From Candidatus Fermentibacteraceae bacterium (GTDB lineage: Bacteria > Fermentibacterota > Fermentibacteria > Fermentibacterales > JCC-6), in NCBI GenBank assembly GCA_021162285.1, contig JAGGYZ010000013.1, positions 1 to 7,127 on the forward strand: a stretch of DNA of 7,127 nucleotides, in the 5' to 3' direction. Shown piece after piece: positions 1 through 5,500 of this stretch. The notes beneath the pieces were generated by a model. That model saw nothing but the letters and a program-made list of their open reading frames with translations, was not told the DNA's origin and did not search any database. Position numbers and translations under genes: made by a program. Position 1 is the stretch's first letter, and each line of letters begins with the position of its first letter.

Positions 1-617
1 GCATCCGGGTTGTCGGTGCTCCTGCAACGATAGACAACGATATCTGGGGAAGTGATTTCACAATAGGTTTTGACACGGCAGTGAACACAGCCCTTGAAGC
101 AATAGACAAGGTAAGAGACACAGCCGCTGCCCACGACCGTCTTTTCATAGTTGAAGTGATGGGCAGGTACGCAGGCTTCATTGCCCTTGAAGTTGGTATT
201 GGTGCCGGTGCGGAGGAAATACTGATTCCGGAAACGGTTACAGATATACCGGCGATCTGCCGCAAACTCACGGAAAGGTACGAAAACGGCAGAACTTCAA
301 GTATCCTGGTTGTCGCCGAAGGCGATGAGGAAGGCAACGCCTACGAAATAGCCGAAAAGATAGAGAAACACTCCGGTTATAAAAGTCATGTTACCGTTCT
401 TGGCCATGTACAAAGAGGTGGAAGCCCCACAGCAGCAGACAGAATGCTTGCCACAAAGCTGGGCTACGGAGCTGTAAAAGCCCTGCTGGACAATGCTGCC
501 CCATGCATGGTCGGCGTACAGAACGGTGTGATCAACCGTCACCCACTCGCCGATGCCTGGACAAGAAAAAAAGACCTGGACAAACTTCTTGTTCAGCTAG
601 GCTCCGGCCTGGAGTAA
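1..617 (+). CDS. pfkA: 6-phosphofructokinase, C-terminal part (ATP-type likely), 5' end outside window
   Basis: Glycolytic enzyme that phosphorylates fructose 6-phosphate to fructose 1,6-bisphosphate in the cytoplasm. The open frame runs from base 3 to a TAA at 615-617, giving 204 visible residues; the family is usually about 320, so roughly the first third is off the left edge. Visible motifs are TIDND at 27-41 (its first Asp is the catalytic base in E. coli PfkA), MGRYAG at 159-176 and GHVQRGGSP starting at 402, which lines the sugar-phosphate site. The residue before TIDND is Ala (24-26). PPi-dependent enzymes normally have Lys there and E. coli PfkA has Gly, so ATP use is more likely. The other diagnostic position (104 in E. 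coli) is not visible. The GTG at 81 is internal, not a start. Family assignment is very secure; phosphoryl donor is inferred. Confidence 0.95.
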   Translation, partial: IRVVGAPATIDNDIWGSDFTIGFDTAVNTALEAIDKVRDTAAAHDRLFIVEVMGRYAGFIALEVGIGAGAEEILIPETVTDIPAICRKLTERYENGRTSSILVVAEGDEEGNAYEIAEKIEKHSGYKSHVTVLGHVQRGGSPTAADRMLATKLGYGAVKALLDNAAPCMVGVQNGVINRHPLADAWTRKKDLDKLLVQLGSGLE

Positions 618-714
618 AACACTTTTAACAACCTGTTGCCGTTATTATTTACTTATATCATATTCAAACTGATTTATCTGCGTTGAACTGTACTGTTTCA
701 GAATAGAAACGGAT

Positions 715-813
715 ATGCAGGAAGGCACAAAACTGGTGCTGAAGCATCTTGCAGTTAGATTACTGATTTCACTCCCCTTTTTACTGTGGGTCTGCTGCTT
801 ATGGTTCCTCTGA
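715..813 (+). pseudogene. Displaced N-terminal membrane segment of the TPR-like gene (frame 1 piece)
   Basis: A 32-codon frame from ATG 715 to TGA 811-813 encodes a short polar head (MQEGTK) followed by a strongly hydrophobic stretch (LLISLPFLL). It overlaps the start of the 786-1226 reading frame. One extra base in the C4T5 run at 774-782 would fuse the two frames into a single protein with two membrane helices. No strong Shine-Dalgarno sequence precedes ATG 715, but it is the only ATG ahead of the run in this frame. The alternative is a chance hydrophobic ORF. The evidence is the shape of the hydrophobicity and the homopolymer, not homology. Confidence 0.45.
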
Positions 814-1226
814 CCGCTAAGTCTTTATTTGGTTTTCTTCTTCTTGTGTTCGGTTCTTTGCAGCTGATTCGTCTTCTCACAGAGTTACTGACACTGAAAG
901 CAGGATCAGCCATTATTCCGAGAAAAATGAGCAATAAAGCCAATCTGATGTTCAGCATTGCACAAACGAAAATAATGCAGAAGGAGTACGATGCAGCCCT
1001 GCGTCAACTGAAAAAAATGATACCGGAAGATCCTGACAGACTTGAGATATACACACTGATCATGAAACTGGCAGTTGACAAAATGAAGCAGCTGAAGATC
1101 GCGAAGAATGTTTTTCACACAGGTCCTCTGAACCTCACAACCCAGAGGGATCGAACTGTACTTGCGGATACCTACAAGGAGCTTATGCTCCAACCGCCTG
1201 ATGAGTCTGAAAAAGGGTTAAGCTAG
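786..1226 (+). CDS. Small membrane-anchored TPR-like protein, unknown function
   Basis: Residues 1-40 form a hydrophobic membrane segment (around SLFGFLLLVFGSLQLI), followed by a cytoplasmic-looking part. That part holds about one and a half helix pairs resembling tetratricopeptide repeats: a repeat-like stretch near residues 51-84 (SIAQTKIMQKEYDAAL, then EDPD) and a weaker one after it. TPRs usually mediate protein-protein contacts; the partner is unknown. The listed start is GTG 786. Neither it nor ATG 801 has a ribosome binding site, and the frame is open upstream only to TAG 756-758. The true start is therefore probably ATG 715 in another frame (see the 715-813 entry). The 3' end overlaps the convergent ATPase gene by 9 bp. 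I do not recognise the family with certainty. Confidence 0.6.
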   Translation: MGLLLMVPLTAKSLFGFLLLVFGSLQLIRLLTELLTLKAGSAIIPRKMSNKANLMFSIAQTKIMQKEYDAALRQLKKMIPEDPDRLEIYTLIMKLAVDKMKQLKIAKNVFHTGPLNLTTQRDRTVLADTYKELMLQPPDESEKGLS

Positions 1227-2384
1227 ACCAGCAATCTTTTGACACATTGAATACACAGAGATGACTTCTGTATCTTTATCCAGAGGAAAATTCTCAGATC
1301 CTGCATAAACAACAAACTGTTTCTCCGGCTTCAGATCATTACAGGCGTAGAAGAAACCTTTTGAGAGTTTTGGCTTGAGACTTTTCTTTATTTCAATCGC
1401 CCATTTATTACCTTTTGGGAAAACCAGTATTAGATCGATCTCAGCACCGGAAGATGTTCTGTAGAAGAATGGTTCTGCAAAATCCGGGAGCAGAGAGACT
1501 ATCTGTTCAATTACGAATCCTTCCCAGCTCATCCCAAGAACCGGATGTGAGAGAAGAGATTCAAGATTGTTTACAGATAGAAGTGCGTGGACGAGACCGC
1601 TGTCACGAACATAAACTTTTGGAGACTTGACAATTCGCTTGCCAGTATTGGAAAACCAGGGCTGCAACTGTCTGACAAGAAGCAGATCAGTCAGCAGGTC
1701 GATGTATTTTGATACGGTTTTGTTGTCAACATCTATATTCCGAGCCAGGTTGGCTTTGTTAAGTATTCCGCCCTGATTGTGAGCAAGCATAATCCAGAAG
1801 CGTCGTAATCTCTCAGAGGGAACTCTTGAACCAAACTGTAATATATCTCTCTCCAGATATGAGCGAATAAAGTCTGTTCTCCACCTTAGACTGATGGAAT
1901 CTGAATCTGCCAGAAAGCTTTCAGGAAAACCACCGCGTATCCAGGTTTTGTTAGAACGGTCTTCTGTTTCAATAATGTTAAAAGGATTCAGTTCAAAATA
2001 GCTTACTCGTCCGGCAAGGGTTTCTGCGGACTGGTGCAGCATTTCAAGTGCCGCGGAACCAGGAAGAAGATACAAACCATTGGAATTCCCTTCTCGTCTC
2101 GCTCGATCAATAATGCCTCTGAGAACCGGGAACAGGGCTGGAGCCCGATGAATCTCATCAATGATTACCAGTTTGTTCGTGTGTTCCTGAAGATACAACT
2201 CAGGTTCAGATAGTTTTGCTCGGTCCAGTTCAGATTCAAGATCAAGATATATCGAAGGCCTGCCTTCTGATATCTTCAAGGCAAGAGTGGTTTTACCAGA
2301 CTGTCTTGCTCCCAGCAAGACCACTGCCGGAACTTCGTTCAGTCTTTGGTCAAGTGCTTCTGTTATTCTTCTTTTTATCATCAT
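1218..2384 (-). CDS. AAA+ ATPase, AAA_14/DUF4143 family
   Basis: P-loop ATPase with a nuclease-like C-terminal domain, cytoplasmic; the biological role of the family is unsettled. Numbered from the ATG at 2384 (388 aa): Walker A GARQSGKT at 25-32, Walker B LVIIDE at 72-77, a sensor-like strand LLPGS around 106-110 followed by AGR, a winged-helix-like section near 205-240, then the DUF4143 region with the typical GLVHALL and WEGFVIEQ blocks. The tail has E315-I-D317 and E331-I-K333, matching a PD-(D/E)XK nuclease pattern. Relatives commonly have Thr where this sensor strand has Pro. The start is uncertain: TTG 2420, ATG 2411, ATG 2384 and ATG 2381 are all in frame and none has a clear ribosome binding site. 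MMIKRR at 2384 best fits the usual N-terminus. The stop overlaps the TPR-like gene. Family call is firm. Confidence 0.9.
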   Translation of the reverse strand: MMIKRRITEALDQRLNEVPAVVLLGARQSGKTTLALKISEGRPSIYLDLESELDRAKLSEPELYLQEHTNKLVIIDEIHRAPALFPVLRGIIDRARREGNSNGLYLLPGSAALEMLHQSAETLAGRVSYFELNPFNIIETEDRSNKTWIRGGFPESFLADSDSISLRWRTDFIRSYLERDILQFGSRVPSERLRRFWIMLAHNQGGILNKANLARNIDVDNKTVSKYIDLLTDLLLVRQLQPWFSNTGKRIVKSPKVYVRDSGLVHALLSVNNLESLLSHPVLGMSWEGFVIEQIVSLLPDFAEPFFYRTSSGAEIDLILVFPKGNKWAIEIKKSLKPKLSKGFFYACNDLKPEKQFVVYAGSENFPLDKDTEVISVYSMCQKIAGLA

Positions 2385-2413
2385 GGTTGTAAATGTGGAG
2401 GAATGTTCCATGA

Positions 2414-2590
2414 AATGCAAGGATGACAGCCGAATTTTGTAAGACTATCGGATTGAAGTTCAAACGACTTTGGACCAGATCGATTTGCATGATTTTAACC
2501 GGCGGGGAGAGATACCTGCTGAAAACGCTCTCTGGCGGAGAAAGCGGCACAGCCGTATCTTCTCCCCACTACAATCCGGATGCACAGTAA
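2414..2590 (+). other. Small ORF or leader region ahead of the CGGC gene
   Basis: This frame is open from after TGA 2411-2413 to TAA 2588-2590. ATG 2423 would give 55 residues and ATG 2489 would give 33. The stop overlaps the Shine-Dalgarno of the next gene, as in translationally coupled leaders. I recognise no domain: the product would be basic early, then Gly/Ser-rich (LSGGESG). ATG 2423 has only a weak AAGG in front of it. The region also contains the nested stem at 2504-2567, and RNA structure may be the real constraint here. It could be a leader peptide, a gene remnant or simply the untranslated leader. Confidence 0.25.
2504..2567. repeat. Nested inverted repeat / hairpin in the leader of the CGGC gene
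   Basis: The outer arms GGGGAGAGATAC (2504-2515) and GTATCTTCTCCCC (2555-2567) pair over 12 bp with one bulged T at 2561. CTG 2516-2518 can extend the stem with CAG 2550-2552 across a CC bulge. Inside, 2526-2533 pairs with 2539-2546 (CGCTCTCT with AGAAAGCG, one C-A mismatch) around the 5-nt loop GGCGG. The stem ends 32 nt before the GTG start and 21 nt before the Shine-Dalgarno. No T-run follows on either strand, so it is not an ordinary intrinsic terminator. A cis-acting leader structure or a palindromic repeat unit are both possible. Confidence 0.6.
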
Positions 2591-2594
2591 GGAG
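2589..2594 (+). promoter_or_regulatory. Shine-Dalgarno AAGGAG fixing the GTG start of the CGGC gene
   Basis: AAGGAG lies 5 nt ahead of GTG 2600. It decides this start, because the gene begins with a non-ATG codon and has no good in-frame alternative. It shares two bases with the TAA that closes the small upstream ORF. Confidence 0.8.
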
Positions 2595-2599
2595 CAGAA

Positions 2600-3037
2600 G
2601 TGAAAAAAATAGGAATAATAATCTGTGACAGGTACCGTACATGCGCAGGAGGCAAGTGCCTGCGGTCCCTCCGTAATCGCGAAGGGGCTTTTGCCATGTA
2701 CAAAGACCAGGAAGTGGAACTTGTGGGTTACACCACATGCGGGGGCTGCCCGGGCGGTAACATTGAATATGCTCCGGAGGAAATGAAGAAGAACGGTGCC
2801 GAGGTAATCCACCTTGCCACTGGGCTGATTGTCGGATATCCACCGTGCCCCTATCTGTCAGATTTCCTCAATTTCATTCCCGCAAAATATGATATTGAAG
2901 TGGTGGCAGGCACTCATCCTATACCGGAGAAATATCTTACTACCCATCTCCAGTTAAAAACCTGGGAGTCAGAACCGTGGCCCACTCTGATTCAGCATGT
3001 TCTCACCGATGAGGAAACACGGATAGCATACAACTGA
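2600..3037 (+). CDS. CGGC domain-containing protein (probable metal binding)
   Basis: Soluble 145-aa protein of the CGGC-domain family, predicted from its conserved cysteines and histidines to bind a metal; no reaction is established that I know of. Visible landmarks are Cys9, Cys15 and Cys20 in the first block (TCAGGKC), the signature CGGC at 47-50 preceded by a GYTT strand, EVIHLATG at 69-75, PPCP with Cys83, and GTHP at 104-107. Relatives often carry a Cys in the block after the HL strand, whereas this protein reads ATGL, so one potential ligand may be missing. Start is GTG with a strong Shine-Dalgarno 5 nt upstream. It is followed after 34 bp by the CPBP protease gene on the same strand, probably in one transcript. 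The nested stem upstream may control it. Confidence 0.88.
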   Translation: MKKIGIIICDRYRTCAGGKCLRSLRNREGAFAMYKDQEVELVGYTTCGGCPGGNIEYAPEEMKKNGAEVIHLATGLIVGYPPCPYLSDFLNFIPAKYDIEVVAGTHPIPEKYLTTHLQLKTWESEPWPTLIQHVLTDEETRIAYN

Positions 3038-3071
3038 GCAACCGATGTGATATGGAACGGGAGCTGATGAA

Positions 3072-3737
3072 TTGACGGGGCTGATTCTTGCCATGTGCCT
3101 TGCACCTGCTGCAATTACGGTGGGTCTTGTTCTGTGTAGAAGTGCAGTGCTGACTTTTGTTTTTTTCTATGTGGGGGTATGCCTGCTGCTACCTGTTCTG
3201 GACGCTTTTATACACAATACTTCCACTGCCGCATTCTTTAAAAATTACGGTTTTAGAACAGGCAGGAGCAGTGTGGTTTCCCTGCTTTTATATGGTGGGT
3301 TTGTTTTCGCAGCTGTTTTTCTGCTGTTCTCGCTTCTTCAGGGAAAAATCTGGGATTCTACGGAAATTTCTCTTGTACTCTCCGAATGGGGAATTAACAG
3401 AATGAATCCGGTTGTGTTCGTTTCTGTGATGGTTCTGGCAAATGCTTTCCTCGAAGAGTTCTTCTGGCGTGGTTACATCATACACAAACTCTCTGTCTTC
3501 TATGGAAACAAAACAGTGATTCTGTTGTCTTCAGCATTCTACACATCATACCATGTAATTACTACAGGCATACTATTTTCGCCGGGATATGCTGCAGTTT
3601 CAACGGTTCTAGTGTTCGGAGCCGGGGTTCTATGGGGCACTGTCCGGGTTAAAACAGGTTCTATTCTGTTTCCTGTAGTTACACATTTGTTCATTGACCT
3701 TGCGATAATGGCGGCATATTTGAAATTCCTCAGTTAA
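3072..3737 (+). CDS. CPBP family intramembrane metalloprotease
   Basis: Polytopic membrane protein of the CPBP/Abi (CAAX protease and bacteriocin-processing) family; members cleave substrates within the membrane with a metal-dependent Glu/His site. At 221 aa it has the normal length, with hydrophobic segments through most of the chain. The conserved motifs are present: EEFFWR at 128-133 (EExxxR), YTSYH at 157-161 (FxxxH with Tyr in place of Phe), and HLFID at 205-209 (HxxxD). Start is TTG 3072, 8 nt after GGGAG at 3059-3063; the ATG at 3067 is in another frame and stops after two codons. It follows the CGGC gene by 34 bp. The stop TAA directly abuts the stop of the convergent ATPase gene. The substrate is unknown; bacteriocin self-immunity is one known role in the family but nothing here shows it. 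Confidence 0.9.
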   Translation: MTGLILAMCLAPAAITVGLVLCRSAVLTFVFFYVGVCLLLPVLDAFIHNTSTAAFFKNYGFRTGRSSVVSLLLYGGFVFAAVFLLFSLLQGKIWDSTEISLVLSEWGINRMNPVVFVSVMVLANAFLEEFFWRGYIIHKLSVFYGNKTVILLSSAFYTSYHVITTGILFSPGYAAVSTVLVFGAGVLWGTVRVKTGSILFPVVTHLFIDLAIMAAYLKFLS

Positions 3738-5171
3738 CTACTGAACTGGAAACATATCAGCAAGTGTTACCAGGGTAATTGAGGGGTTTTCCCTCGCAAG
3801 CTGTTTCATGTATTCCGAGAAACCTCCTGCTGAAAAGTAGATGAACTTTCCGTTCAGAGCATGATTTGCCCAGTTTACTCCTGAGGCTGCCAGGTCTTCC
3901 AGGTTTCTTCTGAGATGAAAATGAATGTCCGGGTCTACCGGTGACGAAGACCACTTTACTTCGCCGGAAAGCATTTCACCGTTGCCGAACACACCAACAA
4001 TGTCAATCTCAATGGAACGTCTGTACCTATCTTTTCCCTCCCAGCGGGCGCAAGTTTTGATCACTGGGAGGTGCAGGTTTTCGTTGAAGCGGAGAAGTGC
4101 CTGTCTAGCCATGTCTTCAAAGATGAAACCTGTATAAATGTCCAGAGAGGGTAGTATTGATGTTTCCCATACATTATCAATCAAATCCCGTTCCAGTCTG
4201 CTTCTGTTTGTTTCTATGAACCTGTGCCAGAAGCGCAAAGAATTATCGGCAATTCGATATCTCCATGGAACTTTAGGTGCAGCTCCGTAGTTGCGCTCTC
4301 TACAGATAAAATCCAGATTTTCCAGCACTTCAAGTGCTCTTCTTGCCGTATGCACTTTCCCCTGCAGGCCGGCAGTGGATGAAATTTCCCCGAGTTGTCT
4401 TCGGCCTGATGCAATTGCCCGCAAAACGGCATCGTATTCTGCCGTGTTACGAATACCCTTCTCTCTGGATATTATGTTCTGTAGTTGAATATGAACTTCT
4501 CCCCGTGTTGACAGGAGAATGCGATAGAGTGATTCCCGAAGGTTCTCACCCTGTTTCACTGCGGAGAGGAATCGGGGCAATCCTCCCAGCGCACCATAAA
4601 AGTATACCAGCTCTCTCAAGCTCAGCCACGGAAGCATTTTTGAAGAATCATAGTAGTCAAATGACCGGAGTCTTGAAGACCAGGACAGCCTGCCAAACAC
4701 CGGAGAGTCAGCTGACTGCAGCGCTTCCATAGTGGAAACCTCCGATCCACATAGAACAAGCAGCATGGATGAGCTGTTCAATTCCCTGTCCCATATTGCT
4801 GTAAGCTGGGAAACTATACTGTCTTTGTGAGCCAGCAGATATTGAAACTCATCCAGGATGAGCACAGGTGATTGACCATTAGCATTCTGAGTTTGAAACA
4901 TCAATCTGAAAACAGAGCGCCAGGTCGGGTAGTCTTCTGTATTGAGCTTGTTACCGCTCCACTGCTCAAACTCATTCAGCAGATCATTGCGGTTGGTTTC
5001 GGAAGTCGTATCGGCAGCAAGGAAGTAAAAGGGGTCATTCCATATATTGCCAAGCAGAAAAGATTTTCCAACTCTTCGTCTTCCGTACAGGAGTGCCATC
5101 TCAGGTTTTCCCGTCCGGGACAATGAAAGCAGTTCACTTGTTTCATTGTTACGATCAACCAGTTTTCTCAT
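3738..5171 (-). CDS. AAA+ ATPase, ATPase_2/DUF234 family (archaeal-type)
   Basis: A 477-aa cytoplasmic P-loop ATPase with a C-terminal nuclease-like domain. Visible in order: Walker A GRRRVGKS at 30-37, Walker B VLILDE at 103-108, sensor strand LVLCGSE near 138-144, GGLPRFL at 196-202, a winged-helix-like segment near 240-300, and the DUF234 region. DUF234 holds E388-I-D390 and E404-V-K406, a PD-(D/E)XK pattern. Start is ATG 5171 with AGGGGGAG 4 nt upstream, which is convincing. A promoter with perfect TTGACA and an inverted repeat lie just upstream, so it is probably its own transcription unit. It ends flush against the CPBP gene. The family is expanded in archaea and scattered in bacteria; its role is unknown, and mobility or defence links are inference. 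It is not a close copy of the ATPase at 1218-2384; only the architecture is shared. Confidence 0.92.
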   Translation of the reverse strand: MRKLVDRNNETSELLSLSRTGKPEMALLYGRRRVGKSFLLGNIWNDPFYFLAADTTSETNRNDLLNEFEQWSGNKLNTEDYPTWRSVFRLMFQTQNANGQSPVLILDEFQYLLAHKDSIVSQLTAIWDRELNSSSMLLVLCGSEVSTMEALQSADSPVFGRLSWSSRLRSFDYYDSSKMLPWLSLRELVYFYGALGGLPRFLSAVKQGENLRESLYRILLSTRGEVHIQLQNIISREKGIRNTAEYDAVLRAIASGRRQLGEISSTAGLQGKVHTARRALEVLENLDFICRERNYGAAPKVPWRYRIADNSLRFWHRFIETNRSRLERDLIDNVWETSILPSLDIYTGFIFEDMARQALLRFNENLHLPVIKTCARWEGKDRYRRSIEIDIVGVFGNGEMLSGEVKWSSSPVDPDIHFHLRRNLEDLAASGVNWANHALNGKFIYFSAGGFSEYMKQLARENPSITLVTLADMFPVQ

Positions 5172-5175
5172 TCTG

Positions 5176-5183
5176 CTCCCCCT
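5176..5183 (-). promoter_or_regulatory. Shine-Dalgarno AGGGGGAG of the DUF234 ATPase gene
   Basis: Purine-rich core on the minus strand, 4 nt before ATG 5171. It supports that start codon over any internal one. Confidence 0.75.
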
Positions 5184-5193
5184 GCCTATTGCG

Positions 5194-5222
5194 ACTATGG
5201 TCTAATAACAGTATAGTGTCAA
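5194..5222 (-). promoter_or_regulatory. Sigma70-type promoter of the DUF234 ATPase gene
   Basis: On the minus strand a perfect TTGACA (-35, 5217-5222) is followed after 17 bp by CATAGT (-10, 5194-5199, 4 of 6 to consensus). The expected transcript start near 5187 leaves a short leader of about 16 nt before the ATG, just enough for the Shine-Dalgarno. The weak -10 is the main doubt. An alternative -10, TATACT, lies upstream within the inverted repeat but lacks a good -35. Confidence 0.5.
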
Positions 5223-5233
5223 TAGACTATACT
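5210..5233. promoter_or_regulatory. Operator-like inverted repeat overlapping the -35 box
   Basis: Perfect 8-bp arms AGTATAGT (5210-5217) and ACTATACT (5226-5233) flank an 8-bp spacer. The TTGACA -35 element lies inside the spacer and the edge of one arm, so a dimeric regulator bound here would cover the promoter. No regulator gene is visible in the window; the ATPase itself, which has a winged-helix-like segment, could be autoregulatory (inference). Confidence 0.5.
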
Positions 5234-5302
5234 ACTAATACTTTGCCCATCAAACACAGTCACCTGCAGTGCAGCAAATGAAACAGTGTCTATACCGTCG
5301 CC

Positions 5303-5500
5303 ATGACTCTTAAATCCAGAGAAGTACTGAAGCAAGAACATTCTTTGATTCCTGCCAGGATAGTTACAGATGTTTCTCTACCTGCTGTGGTGTTCTTAAG
5401 ACGCTATGGAGCTGACGCAACACTGGCTTCCGCCCTGTTGCTTGCTGCCACCATTATAAGCAGCTTTACCTTGACAGGTGTTTTCTGGTTCGTCGGCTAG
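5303..5500 (+). pseudogene. C-terminal remnant resembling an AEC-family permease
   Basis: The frame reads from ATG 5303 to TAG 5498-5500 (65 residues) and is open upstream only to TGA 5279-5281. From about residue 17 it resembles the last two membrane helices of auxin-efflux-carrier (AEC) permeases: a Pro-containing hydrophobic turn (SLPAVVF), then RRYGADATLAS, then a terminal hydrophobic helix. Full AEC proteins are around 300 residues with ten helices, so nearly everything upstream is missing. There is no ribosome binding site at the ATG. It lies downstream of the divergently oriented DUF234 ATPase and ends on the stop codon of the C25 protease gene. It could instead be a genuine small membrane protein. 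The assignment is from memory of the family pattern and is moderate. Confidence 0.45.

Noticed and set aside
618..714. Promoter or terminator in the AT-rich spacer after phosphofructokinase
   Set aside because: A short GTTTC/GAAAC inverted repeat and several weak -10-like hexamers are present, but none forms a convincing hairpin with a T-run or a properly spaced -35/-10 pair.
2490..2567. Integron attC-like site or terminator from the nested palindrome
   Set aside because: There is no matching pair of core sites (RYYYAAC and GTTRRRY) at the ends, no integrase in view, and no T-run after the stem on either strand.
2460..2843. 127-codon minus-strand frame across the CGGC gene start
   Set aside because: It is antisense to the well-supported CGGC gene, has no recognisable domain and no ribosome binding site that I can see.
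4334..4732. 132-codon plus-strand frame within the DUF234 ATPase gene
   Set aside because: It lies wholly antisense to a gene with clear Walker and DUF234 motifs; composition is low in recognisable structure, so it is a shadow frame.
3737..5236. ACTACT at 3737-3742 and 5231-5236 as a target-site duplication around the DUF234 ATPase
   Set aside because: Six bases of a simple motif are expected by chance at this distance, and the second copy lies inside the upstream inverted repeat rather than at a clean boundary.
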